DNA of 64,000 bases from Collinsella aerofaciens (GTDB lineage: Bacteria; Actinomycetota; Coriobacteriia; Coriobacteriales; Coriobacteriaceae): positions 13,388-77,387 of the forward strand of contig NZ_JADNGN010000001.1 in assembly GCF_015553355.1 (NCBI RefSeq). Reading direction: 5' to 3'. The notes beneath the pieces are model-generated. The model worked only from the letters and a program-made list of their open reading frames with translations, was not told the origin of the DNA and ran no database searches. Of this stretch, positions 46,031 to 54,575 are shown piece after piece. Position 1 is the first letter of the stretch, and the number at the start of each line of letters is the position of its first letter. Position numbers and translations under genes: made by a program.

Positions 46031-46056
46031 AAAAAAGGCCCGAGAAATCGGGCCTT
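46031..46056 (-). terminator. Terminator of the M42 peptidase gene
   Basis: AAGGCCCGA, GAAA loop, TCGGGCCTT; on the minus strand followed by TTTTTT. Confidence 0.85.
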
Positions 46057-46089
46057 AGCGATTGGTCAGCCGAGTCGCAAGCTGCTCCC

Positions 46090-47109
46090 CTAGCGCTGAA
46101 CGTAGGCGCGAACGAGCTCGTAGGTATTGCGCACGCCGTCGATGTGGCTGCGCTCGTAGTTGTGGCTCGCGTACACGCCGGGGCCAATCAGACCATGGCG
46201 AATGTCGTAGCCGGCCGAGAGCGTTGCCTCGACGTCGGAGCCGTAGTGCGGGTACACATCGATGGCGTAATCGAGCTCCAGCTCGCGCGCGATGTTGGAC
46301 AGCGTGGTTACCAGGTCGTAGTTGTACGGACCGCCCGAATCCTTGGCGCAAATCGAAACCATGCGCTCGGTGCAGCCCAGGTCGTCGCCCACGCAGCCCA
46401 TGTCCACGCTGATCATCTCGCGCGTGTCGGCCGGCACAAAGGCACCGCCGTGGCCGACCTCCTCGTACACGGTAAAGAGCAGCGACACTTTGCGCGAAAG
46501 CGTCACCTCGCCAGCAGCGACGGCGCGGGCCAAACCCAGCAGAATCGACGCGGACAGCTTGTCGTCCAAGAAGCGGCTCTTGATGTAGCCGCTCTCCGTC
46601 ACCGTGGTGCGCGGGTCCATAGCGATGATGTCGCCAGTCTGAATACCCAGCTCGAGCACATCGTCCTTGCTGTCAACGTTCTCGTCGAGCAGGATTTCCA
46701 TGTTCTTTTCGATGGTCTTGACCGGCTCATCGGCCACATGCGCCGAAGGCTCGGTATTGAGGACCACACCCGTAAAGACTTTGCCATCGCGCGTGTAAAC
46801 GGTGCAGTTCTCGCCATCAGCCGTAGACCACTGATGCCCGCCGAGCGTCGTGGGACGCAGGCGACCATTGTCCTTGATAGAGCGCACCATGGCGCCCAAG
46901 GTATCGACATGGCTCGCCAACACGAGCGGCTCGCCCTCACCACCAAGCTCAACGAGCACATTGCCCTTGTTAGAACGCTCGGGCCCAAAGCCCATATCGC
47001 GCAACGTTTCCATCAGATAATCAGTCGCCGCACGGGTATAGCCCGTAGGCGAAGCAATAGAAGTCAGCGCCTTCAACTGGTCAGTAATATAGGAGAGCGT
47101 AGAATCCAT
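46090..47109 (-). CDS. M42-family metallopeptidase
   Basis: 339 residues from ATG 47109. Metal-binding and catalytic residues of M42/M20-like cocatalytic peptidases are in order: SHVDTLGAMV (His/Asp), SRFLDDKLSASILL (Asp), YEEVGHGGA (Glu-Glu), SVDMGC (Asp) and ASHNYERSHIDG (His). M42 enzymes form large tetrahedral aminopeptidases or glucanases. No strong Shine-Dalgarno sits at normal spacing before 47109; in-frame GTG or TTG codons up to 47124 are possible starts. Confidence 0.9.
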   Translation of the reverse strand: MDSTLSYITDQLKALTSIASPTGYTRAATDYLMETLRDMGFGPERSNKGNVLVELGGEGEPLVLASHVDTLGAMVRSIKDNGRLRPTTLGGHQWSTADGENCTVYTRDGKVFTGVVLNTEPSAHVADEPVKTIEKNMEILLDENVDSKDDVLELGIQTGDIIAMDPRTTVTESGYIKSRFLDDKLSASILLGLARAVAAGEVTLSRKVSLLFTVYEEVGHGGAFVPADTREMISVDMGCVGDDLGCTERMVSICAKDSGGPYNYDLVTTLSNIARELELDYAIDVYPHYGSDVEATLSAGYDIRHGLIGPGVYASHNYERSHIDGVRNTYELVRAYVQR

Positions 47110-47240
47110 CTTGGACACCAAAGTCACCCTTTCATATCGAATTAAACCCACAGCAACAATACCACCGCGAACCATCTTTTTACCTAGCGAGATGACCCAT
47201 CGAGCTCCCCAGAACTGCGCCCGCCACGATAACGAGCCAG

Positions 47241-47365
47241 CGGGCCCCTGCCCGTTAGCCCCAGAATCTTTCCGCAGGACGGAGGAAGCCCCCGCCGCAC
47301 GAAGTGCGCAGTGGGGGCTTCCGATATGTCCGAGGACGATTGTGGGGCTAACGGGCAGGGGCCCG
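47241..47365. repeat. Nested inverted repeats after the alcohol dehydrogenase gene
   Basis: An outer 23-bp exact inverted repeat (47241-47263 with 47343-47365, CGGGCCCCTGCCCGTTAGCC start) encloses an inner stem GGAAGCCCCC (47284-47293) with GGGGGCTTCC (47313-47322). It lies 11 bases past the stop of the leftward dehydrogenase. Confidence 0.85.
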
Positions 47366-47375
47366 CCGAACCAAG

Positions 47376-48542
47376 TTAGGCAGCCGGGCAAATCTTCTTG
47401 AAGAGCTCGATGACGTCGTCGAGCGTCGCCTCGCGCGGGTTGCCCGGGAAGCAGGCGTCGGCCATGGCGTCCTTGGCCAAGACCTCGATCTCGTCGGCCT
47501 TCATGGCCTCGCAGACGTGCGGGATGTTCACGTCGGCGGAGAGCTGCTTGACGGCAGCGATGGCAGCGTCGGCGGCCTCGTCGGTGCTCATGCCCGTGGT
47601 GTCAACACCCATGGCGACGGCAACCTTGGCCAGGCGCTCGGCGCAAACCGGCTTGTTGAACTCCATGGCGATCGGCAGCAGCATGGCGCAAGCGACGCCG
47701 TGCGGGGTGTCGTAGTGAGCAGACAGGGTGTGAGCCATGGCGTGGTCGATGCCCAGGCCAACGTTGGAGAAGCCCATGCCGGCGACATACTGGCCAAGGG
47801 CCATGCCCTCGCGGCCGGAGCCGGGCTGACCGGACTTGGCCTCGGCGACGGAGTCACGCAGGTTCTCGCTGATCAGCTTAATAGCCTCAAAGTGGAACAT
47901 GTCAGAGAGCTCCCAAGCACCCTTGGTGGTGTAGCCCTCGATGGCGTGGGTCAGAGCGTCCATACCAGTGGAAGCGGTCAGGCCGGCGGGCATGGAAGCC
48001 ATCATGTCAGGATCGACGACGGCGACCTCGGGGGCGTCGTTGGTGTCGACGCACACGAACTTGCGGATCTTCTCGGGGTCGGTGATGACGTAGTTGATGG
48101 TCACCTCGGCAGCGGTACCGGCGGTCGTCGGCACAGCGATGGTGAACACGGCGTGGTTCTTAGTGGGAGCAACGCCCTCGAGGCTGCGGACATCGGCGAA
48201 CTCGGGGTTGTTGATGATGATGCCGATGGCCTTGGCGGTGTCCATGGAGGAGCCGCCACCGATGGTCACGATAGCGTCAGCCTCGGCAGCCTTGAAGGCC
48301 TCGACGCCGTCCTTGACGTTCTGGATAGTGGGGTTGGGCTTAATCTCGGAGTAGAGGCTCCAAGCGATGCCAGCGGCATCGAGCTCGTCGGTCACCTTGG
48401 CGGTAACGCCAAACTTGACCAGGTCGGGGTCGGAGCAGACGAAGATCTTCTTGTAGCCGCGACGCTGGAGCTCACCGGGGATTTCCTTGATGGCGCCGGA
48501 GCCATGATAAGAGATGGTGTTGAGAACGAAACGATTAGCCAT
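47376..48542 (-). CDS. Iron-containing alcohol dehydrogenase (FucO/lactaldehyde reductase-like)
   Basis: 388 residues from ATG 48542 (GGGAGG six bases upstream). Group III dehydrogenase marks: NAD-binding IGGGSSMDTAKAIG (~97-110), VPTTAGTAAEVT, Asp in DPDMMASMP, and iron ligands in GMDALTHAIEGY, GIDHAMAHTLSAHYDTPHG (three His). FucO-like enzymes reduce lactaldehyde to propanediol; butanol or 1,3-propanediol activity cannot be excluded. No fucose or rhamnose genes are nearby, so the physiological substrate is open. Confidence 0.9.
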   Translation of the reverse strand: MANRFVLNTISYHGSGAIKEIPGELQRRGYKKIFVCSDPDLVKFGVTAKVTDELDAAGIAWSLYSEIKPNPTIQNVKDGVEAFKAAEADAIVTIGGGSSMDTAKAIGIIINNPEFADVRSLEGVAPTKNHAVFTIAVPTTAGTAAEVTINYVITDPEKIRKFVCVDTNDAPEVAVVDPDMMASMPAGLTASTGMDALTHAIEGYTTKGAWELSDMFHFEAIKLISENLRDSVAEAKSGQPGSGREGMALGQYVAGMGFSNVGLGIDHAMAHTLSAHYDTPHGVACAMLLPIAMEFNKPVCAERLAKVAVAMGVDTTGMSTDEAADAAIAAVKQLSADVNIPHVCEAMKADEIEVLAKDAMADACFPGNPREATLDDVIELFKKICPAA

Positions 48543-48665
48543 TGATAGCCTCCCATCGTGTGCGGGGCACCCATTACGCCCCACGCTATGAGTCCCATCC
48601 TAACGCTTTTGAAACGAAAAACACGCGAGAACGTCAAATTTGTTAAAGCGTTTCAACAGATGATG

Positions 48666-48701
48666 AAAAATATTGCGGCAAAGGGACAGCCCCTTTGCCG
48701 C
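48666..48701 (-). terminator. Terminator of the YoaK-type gene
   Basis: GCGGCAAAGGG pairs with CCCTTTGCCGC around a five-base loop; on the minus strand followed by AATATTTTT. Confidence 0.85.
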
Positions 48702-48707
48702 ATTCGG

Positions 48708-49424
48708 TTACTTTCGGCAGCCCTCTTTCCAAGCCTCGGCCGCAACCTTCCAGCGTAAGCGCAAGTCGCGCTCGCGGTCGATGAACATGATGGCAAACGC
48801 GACAAACAGCAGCAAGCTCGCCACGACGATGGCGTGCAGGCCCATGCGCTCAATACACCAATTGCCCAGCACCGCACCAAACACAAAGGTGAAGATCACG
48901 CCAAAGTACAGCAGACCGTTTTCCAAAAAACCGCGCTTGTGCGTAATGATGTAGTCGTCCACATTTTGCAGCGCATTGCGCAGGTTGCCGATGCACATGG
49001 TCGTGGCAATACCATGGCCGTGGATCTTCCGGAAGCTCTCGACCTGCATGCCGCAGGCAAACGAGGTAAGGCAGTTGGCAAGCAGGTTGTAATCGCCGCC
49101 GGGGATAAAACTCACGCCCAGCAAGATGACGGCTTCAAAAAACACCGTCACCTGGCGCCAGTGAATCACACTGCCAAACCGCTCGTGCACCAGGTCGGCA
49201 AGCATAATGCCCACGGCAAACGACACCACGGGGAAGAAATAGCGTCCCGCCAGCGCCCAGTTGCCCTCCGAGATGCTCACGCCCACAAGCAGGATGTTGC
49301 CCGTCTGCGCGTTGGCAAAAACATGGTCGCGGCCGATGTAGGAATACACATCCATAAAGCCACCGGCGAGCGCCAAGATGATGCCCAGCTCAAGAGACTC
49401 CGATATCTGTTTGGCACGCTGCAT
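48708..49424 (-). CDS. YoaK-family (DUF1275) membrane protein
   Basis: 238 residues from ATG 49424; AAGGAGG lies about ten bases upstream. Six or so membrane segments and the family blocks LALAGGFMDVYSYIGRDHVFANAQTGNILLVG, RYFFPVVSFAVGIMLADLVHERFG and TTMCIGNLRNALQNVDDY are present. The C-terminal helix is followed by a charged end. Function of the family is unknown, possibly transport. It ends in a clear terminator. Confidence 0.85.
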   Translation of the reverse strand: MQRAKQISESLELGIILALAGGFMDVYSYIGRDHVFANAQTGNILLVGVSISEGNWALAGRYFFPVVSFAVGIMLADLVHERFGSVIHWRQVTVFFEAVILLGVSFIPGGDYNLLANCLTSFACGMQVESFRKIHGHGIATTMCIGNLRNALQNVDDYIITHKRGFLENGLLYFGVIFTFVFGAVLGNWCIERMGLHAIVVASLLLFVAFAIMFIDRERDLRLRWKVAAEAWKEGCRK

Positions 49425-49620
49425 CGTCGTGCATCCTCCTTGTTGGCGACTCTCTCGTGCGTTGGCGGAGACATGGCCGCCGTTCATACTGTAACCCATT
49501 GACAACATGGCGCGCACGCGAGACGGGTTCCCCAACGCGCAGATACACAGTCTGGAAACAAACGGCGGGCGCCGCACCGCGCCCGCATCGACGTGCCGAT
49601 CCGCCAGCTCGTGTACTCCA

Positions 49621-49653
49621 CCAGTCTTTTTAGCCCCGTCCCAAAAAGACTGG
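49621..49653. repeat. Hairpin with a GCCCCGTCCC loop upstream of ygiQ
   Basis: CCAGTCTTTTT (49621-49631) and AAAAAGACTGG (49643-49653) pair around AGCCCCGTCCC. The loop and flanks repeat the core of the 29451-29580 element. A TACAAT -10-like hexamer directly follows (49655-49660), so the hairpin overlaps the likely ygiQ promoter. Confidence 0.6.
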
Positions 49654-49691
49654 TTACAATTACGAGCAGCATACTGACAACGGGAGGAATC

Positions 49692-51827
49692 GTGGCAAAA
49701 AAGCCCCAGGACGCTCAGAACAACCAGCACGGCAAGCATGCCCAGCGCGGCCAGCAGCAAAAGCGTGGCGGCAAGGCCCAGGGCTCGCGCCCCGCGCATG
49801 CCCCGGCAGCGCCTGTCCGCCCCTGGCGCCCGGGCCGCGACAAGTTCCTCCCCGTCAGCCGCGCCGACATGGATGCACGCGGCTGGGACCAGTGCGACTT
49901 TGTCTACATCTGTGGCGACGCCTATGTGGACCACCCCAGTTTTGGCATGGCAATCATCAGCCGCGTCCTCGACGCGCACGGCTACAAGGTGGGCATCATC
50001 TGCCAACCCGACTGGACCGACCCCGCTAGCATCACCGTGTTTGGCAAGCCGCGCCTGGGCTTTCTCGTCAGTGCCGGCAACATGGACTCCATGGTCAACC
50101 ACTATTCGGTGAACAAGCACCGCCGCCACACCGACGCCTACACTCCCGGTGGCGAGGAGGGGCACCGCCCCAATCGAGCCGTCACGGTCTACGGCAATCT
50201 CATCCGTCAGACGTTCAAGGACGTTCCCATCATCATCGGCGGCATCGAGGCGAGCCTGCGCCGTCTGGCCCACTACGACTACTGGCAGGACAAGCTCAAG
50301 CGCTCGGTGTTGCTCGACTCGGGCGCCGACATCCTCATCTACGGCATGGGCGAGCACGCGATTGTCGAGATCGCCGACGCGCTCGACGCGGGGCTGCCCG
50401 TCGATCAGATTACCTATATCAACGGCACCGTTTACCGCACGGGTTCGCTCGATGAGGTCTACGACTACGACCTGCTGCCCAGCTGGGACGACCTTGCCGC
50501 CGACAAGCTCAACTACGCGCGCAGCTTTAACGTGCAGCAGCAGAACATGGACCCCATCACCGGACACCGCCTGGTAGAGCCCTACCCCAACGGCGTCTAT
50601 GTGGTGCAGAACCCGCCGTCGGCGACGCTCACCACCGACGAGATGGACGAGGTGGCAGAACTCCCCTACGCACGCGATTGGCATCCCGACTATGATGCCG
50701 CAGGCGGCGTGCCGGCCTTTGCCGAGATCAAGTTTTCGATCAGCTCCAACCGCGGGTGCTTTGGTGAGTGCTCGTTTTGCGCCCTCACCTTCCACCAGGG
50801 CCGCGTGCTGCAGATGCGCAGCCACGATTCGATCATGCGTGAGGCCGAGCTACTCACGCGCGATCCCGAGTTTAAGGGCTACATCAACGACGTGGGCGGA
50901 CCGACGGCAAACTTCAGCCGTCCTGCCTGCGACAAACAGCTCAAGCACGGCGTGTGCAAGAACAAGCGCTGCCTGTGGCCGAGTGTGTGCAAGAACATGG
51001 TGGTCGACGAGAGCGGCTACACGCAGTTGCTGCGCGACCTGCGCCAGCTGCCGGGCGTCAAGAAGGTCTTTGTCCGCAGCGGCATCCGCTTTGACTACAC
51101 CATGGCCGACGCCTCGGACGAGTTTTTGCGCGAGCTGCTGGAGCACCATGTCTCGGGCCAGCTGCGCGTAGCGCCCGAGCACGTGAGCGACGCGGTGCTG
51201 TCCGTGATGGGCAAGCCGAGCCGCGCCGTCTACGACGCGTTCTGCCGTAAATTTGAACGTTTGAACCGCGAGTACGGACTCAAGCAGTACGTGGTGCCGT
51301 ATCTGATCTCGAGCCACCCCGGCTCGACGATGAAGGAAGCCGTGGACCTTGCCGAGGCCGTGCGCGACATGGGCTACATGCCCGAGCAGGTGCAGGACTT
51401 CTACCCTACGCCGTCCACCATGTCGACCTGCATGTACTACACCGGCGTGGACCCGCGCACCATGGAGCCGATCTACGTGGCGCGCGACCCGCACGAGAAG
51501 GCCATGCAACGCGCGCTCATCCAGTATCGCAAGCCCGAAAACTACAAGCTGGTACGTGAGGCGCTGGAGAAGGCCGGCCGCCGCGATCTGATCGGCTACA
51601 CCAAGCATTGCCTGATCCGCCCCGTGCCGCCGCGCCCGGGCGAAACGTCTGCCGGCGGTGGGCATGGCACCGGCAAGAAGGGCGGCAAGCCGCACGGTGG
51701 CGCCGCCGGCAAGGGGCCCAAGGGCAGCAAGGGCCACGGCGGCATGTCGCGTGCGCAGAACACCGCGGGCCGCAACCGCGCGGCGCAGGGACGACAGGGC
51801 GCCAACGGCGGCGGGCGTCGCAACTAG
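49692..51827 (+). CDS. YgiQ-family radical SAM protein
   Basis: 711 residues from GTG 49692 (GGGAGG upstream). The N-terminal basic, low-complexity segment (~45 residues) precedes VSRADMDARGWDQCDFVYICGDAYVDHPSFG. The radical SAM cluster motif SNRGCFGECSFCALTFHQG (CxxxCxxC) sits at ~358. Further marks are IIIGGIEASLRRLAHYDYW and PEHVSDAVLSVMGKPSR. The C-terminal ~70 residues are Gly/His/Lys-rich. YgiQ reactions are uncharacterised. It ends over the convergent CPBP gene, whose stop overlaps by 4 bp. Confidence 0.9.
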   Translation: MAKKPQDAQNNQHGKHAQRGQQQKRGGKAQGSRPAHAPAAPVRPWRPGRDKFLPVSRADMDARGWDQCDFVYICGDAYVDHPSFGMAIISRVLDAHGYKVGIICQPDWTDPASITVFGKPRLGFLVSAGNMDSMVNHYSVNKHRRHTDAYTPGGEEGHRPNRAVTVYGNLIRQTFKDVPIIIGGIEASLRRLAHYDYWQDKLKRSVLLDSGADILIYGMGEHAIVEIADALDAGLPVDQITYINGTVYRTGSLDEVYDYDLLPSWDDLAADKLNYARSFNVQQQNMDPITGHRLVEPYPNGVYVVQNPPSATLTTDEMDEVAELPYARDWHPDYDAAGGVPAFAEIKFSISSNRGCFGECSFCALTFHQGRVLQMRSHDSIMREAELLTRDPEFKGYINDVGGPTANFSRPACDKQLKHGVCKNKRCLWPSVCKNMVVDESGYTQLLRDLRQLPGVKKVFVRSGIRFDYTMADASDEFLRELLEHHVSGQLRVAPEHVSDAVLSVMGKPSRAVYDAFCRKFERLNREYGLKQYVVPYLISSHPGSTMKEAVDLAEAVRDMGYMPEQVQDFYPTPSTMSTCMYYTGVDPRTMEPIYVARDPHEKAMQRALIQYRKPENYKLVREALEKAGRRDLIGYTKHCLIRPVPPRPGETSAGGGHGTGKKGGKPHGGAAGKGPKGSKGHGGMSRAQNTAGRNRAAQGRQGANGGGRRN

Positions 51828-52735
51828 CGAAGTGGTGCACTCGCTGCGTCCATCCCACACGCGTGGCGCAGCGAGTGCATTGCTTCAATGAGAATGACGC
51901 CGGCGATAGCAACCGTGACCACCACGTCGAACGGCGTGTTCACAAACCAGAGCAACGTCATGAGATACGACCCAGCATTAAAGGCAAAGTGCAGCAGGAT
52001 CGTGTAGCGGAGCTTTCCGGTCGTCACGAGCACCCAACCAAAGATAAGGCCGGCGGCACCCGCGTAGCAACCCTGCACCCAATTCATGTGCATAAAACCG
52101 AAGATTGCCGCCTGCAGCACGATTGCCACGGCGACACCCCAGGCACTCGGGGCCGCCCAGGACACCATGGCGCCTTCCTGCGCGCTCACACGACGCCGGC
52201 GCTTCCAGAGCGGACGGCACTGTGGATTAAACGCACGCAGCGAAAACTCAAAGATGATGCCGCGCACCAGCAGCTCTTCACAAAATGGGGCGCCGAGCAC
52301 CGTAGTCAGGACGGCGAGATAGCCGGTGTCGCCCATGCCTGTTTCCTCGACAAGTTCGCTGTAATCAGCCGCGACCTCGGGCAACAATGACAGTACGGCG
52401 TCGGTCACGTAGCCAACGACCACCTGCAGGGCCAAGCCGATCACGATAACGCAGGCAATGCGCTTCCACGCGCTACGCAATCCCCCGCCAAGCGGACGCC
52501 CACCTTGCCAGCGCGCGATAAACGACCGCGGCCACAAATAACGCCACCACAGCAGCGCCATCAAAAACGATGCCGTCTGCGCGACGGCTTGAAACCATTG
52601 AATATCGAGATTGTCGATCGGGTAGCCCGTCAGCACCGACACGGCATCGAGGACTGAAAACAGAACCACGCTCAGGGCTATATCGGCAGCGACAACGCCA
52701 AAACAGGCAAGTGCCCAAACCAGCGCATTGAGCAT
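51824..52735 (-). CDS. CPBP-family intramembrane metalloprotease
   Basis: 303 residues from ATG 52735 (GGGAGGAGG upstream). About eight membrane helices. The CAAX/CPBP motifs are present: FCEELLVRGIIF (EExxxR), AIFGFMHMNW (FxxxH) and LHFAFNAG. These enzymes process peptides in the membrane, for example bacteriocin precursors or stress factors. A RelB/DinJ-like gene (52759-52980) precedes it by 23 bp and may share a transcript. Confidence 0.9.
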   Translation of the reverse strand: MLNALVWALACFGVVAADIALSVVLFSVLDAVSVLTGYPIDNLDIQWFQAVAQTASFLMALLWWRYLWPRSFIARWQGGRPLGGGLRSAWKRIACVIVIGLALQVVVGYVTDAVLSLLPEVAADYSELVEETGMGDTGYLAVLTTVLGAPFCEELLVRGIIFEFSLRAFNPQCRPLWKRRRRVSAQEGAMVSWAAPSAWGVAVAIVLQAAIFGFMHMNWVQGCYAGAAGLIFGWVLVTTGKLRYTILLHFAFNAGSYLMTLLWFVNTPFDVVVTVAIAGVILIEAMHSLRHACGMDAASAPLR

Positions 52736-52758
52736 GCCGGCCTCCTCCCGACGACTAG

Positions 52759-52980
52759 TCATTGGGGACGTTCTTCAACGACTAGCTGTTGGGGACACTC
52801 TTTACCAAAGGCCCCGCTGGGCGAAATGTCGAACGGAAAGGTGCCGCAGCGATTGAAGGCGGCGATGAACATACGGATGGCGTTGGACGGCGTGGTGCCT
52901 ACGAGTTGGGTTGCCGCCGCGAAGGCCGCCTTTTCCTCGGGCAAGACCTTCGCGACAACCGGGGTCATGTGTTCTGCCAT
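52759..52980 (-). CDS. RelB/DinJ-family antitoxin-like protein
   Basis: 73 residues from ATG 52980 (AAGGAAG upstream). The ribbon-helix-helix part, PVVAKVLPEEKAAFAAATQLVGTTPSNAIRMFIAAFNRCGTFPFDI, matches the DinJ pattern of a short strand then LGLTPSTAI-type turn. A RelE/YafQ toxin would normally follow within a few bases, but the next gene is a CPBP protease. GTATT repeats at the promoter suggest autorepression. Confidence 0.7.
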   Translation of the reverse strand: MAEHMTPVVAKVLPEEKAAFAAATQLVGTTPSNAIRMFIAAFNRCGTFPFDISPSGAFGKECPQQLVVEERPQ

Positions 52981-53094
52981 GGCGCTTCCTTTTTGAAACG
53001 ACGGTGGTGCGGATAGATGCGGGCCACGCGGCTGGGCGACGGGCTGTGAAGGCAACCCGATTGGCCCGCATCTGGAGTTTGTTTCTACGGCGTT

Positions 53095-53139
53095 GGTATT
53101 ACTTAGTATTCTTAGGTATTACCCCACAGATAGAATACC
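53095..53139. promoter_or_regulatory. GTATT operator-like repeats upstream of the antitoxin-like gene
   Basis: GGTATTAC occurs at 53095-53102 and 53115-53122, GTATTC at 53106-53111, and the inverse GAATACC at 53133-53139, spaced by roughly one helical turn. Ribbon-helix-helix antitoxins bind such clustered sites. Confidence 0.45.
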
Positions 53140-53195
53140 ACACCCGCCCCATGGGGACGGAGAAAAAACGGATCATTTTGTTGCTGAGTAAGTAT

Positions 53196-54572
53196 TTAGA
53201 GCGTGATGATGTCCGAGATATTGAGGGCCTGAGCGTCGGCGACATCGTGCGTGGCAAGCAACAGCATACGACCGTCGAGCAAGTCGAGCACGACCTCGGC
53301 CGTCGCATCGCGCGCGGCGGCATCCAGGCCGGTAAAGGGCTCATCCAGAATCACTGCGCCGCCCGGACACAGCAGGGCTCGGGCAATCTCGACGCGACGG
53401 CGCTGCCCGCCCGAGAGCTCGGCCACACGAGCATGCACATCGACCCCCGGCACCAGCAGGCGCAACAGGGCCGCGGCACTCGAGGCGTCCGCGCGCGCGT
53501 CGGCGCACACCAGCACGTTATCCAAAGCCGAGCCGCCCTCTACCAGGCGCACATCCTGAAACACCATGGAGCACGGCGCGCACTCCCCCGCCGCCAGCGC
53601 AAGCAGCGTCGACTTGCCCACGCCCGAGGTGCCCATCACACAGATACGCCCACCCGCAGGCACGTTGAGCACCAGACCATCCAGCGCCGGCGCCCAGGGC
53701 GCGCGATCGCCCACGGCAAACGCAAGCTCCGCCGAAACGCCATCGCTCACGGCCCCCGCACGTCCGTGCAGTCCATGTCCATGTGCCCGCACGGCCGCGC
53801 CCCACGCCACGGGCCCCGAAGCCCGCAGCAGCCACACCAGCACGCGCTCACACGCCCACGAGGCGGCAACGACCAGCACGGTCCACGCCAGCAGATCAGC
53901 CGTCTCAATCAAAAGCTTTGCCTGATAGATGCGCTCACCCACGGTGCCCACCGCCATGCCGATCAGCTCCGCCGCCACGCCGGCCTTCCAGCTCATGCCA
54001 ATCACGGCGCGGGCGCACGAAAGCACAAACGGCAGGACTTCGCGCCAGGTGTGGGCACAAAACAGTCGCCAACCCCGCACGCCATGCAGACGAAACATCT
54101 GCTCCAGCGGTTTATCCGCTTGCGTCAAGCCCTCGACCAGCGAAAAATACACTCCCGGCAGCGCCATCAAAAAGACCGCCGCAATGCTTACGCGCGCCGA
54201 CCCCAGCCAAATGAGCAGCAGGACCACCACGCAGGCAACCGGCGTCGCCTTAACAAACGAAAGCGCCGGAGCCACCAAGCGGGCAAACGCCCGCGAGCGC
54301 GACGAAATTCCGGCCAGCAAACCACCGCACACCGCGGCAAGCGCCAAACCGCCTAGAATCCGCACACCCGAGCCCGCCAGAATCGCCCACGTGCCGGCAT
54401 CGCATACCAGCCGCAGCAACGCCACCACAACAGCACCCGGACCCGGCAAAATCAGCGGCTGTGCCACCAGCGCCGCCACGAAGACCCACACGGCAAGCCA
54501 AAAGGCGGCAACGGCACCCGCTGCCGCCACCGCCTTCATACGCTCTATCATTTGTCGAGCAAACGCACGCAC
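53196..54572 (-). CDS. Fused ABC permease-ATPase (SsuC/TauC + SsuB/TauB type)
   Basis: 458 residues from GTG 54572, with GGAG six bases upstream. Residues ~1-255 are a six-helix permease of the nitrate/sulfonate/taurine class (LAGISSRSRAFARLVAPALSFVKATPVACVVVLLLIWLG, the EAA-like GVRGWRLFCAHTWREVLP). From ~290 follows a complete ATPase: Walker A GTSGVGKSTL, Q-loop MVFQDVRLV, signature LSGGQRRR, Walker B AVILDEPFTGLD and H-loop LATHD. The ATPase is short (~170 residues). Such proteins normally are two polypeptides. It follows the binding-protein gene by 3 bp. Confidence 0.85.
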   Translation of the reverse strand: MRAFARQMIERMKAVAAAGAVAAFWLAVWVFVAALVAQPLILPGPGAVVVALLRLVCDAGTWAILAGSGVRILGGLALAAVCGGLLAGISSRSRAFARLVAPALSFVKATPVACVVVLLLIWLGSARVSIAAVFLMALPGVYFSLVEGLTQADKPLEQMFRLHGVRGWRLFCAHTWREVLPFVLSCARAVIGMSWKAGVAAELIGMAVGTVGERIYQAKLLIETADLLAWTVLVVAASWACERVLVWLLRASGPVAWGAAVRAHGHGLHGRAGAVSDGVSAELAFAVGDRAPWAPALDGLVLNVPAGGRICVMGTSGVGKSTLLALAAGECAPCSMVFQDVRLVEGGSALDNVLVCADARADASSAAALLRLLVPGVDVHARVAELSGGQRRRVEIARALLCPGGAVILDEPFTGLDAAARDATAEVVLDLLDGRMLLLATHDVADAQALNISDIITL

Positions 54573-54575
54573 GGG

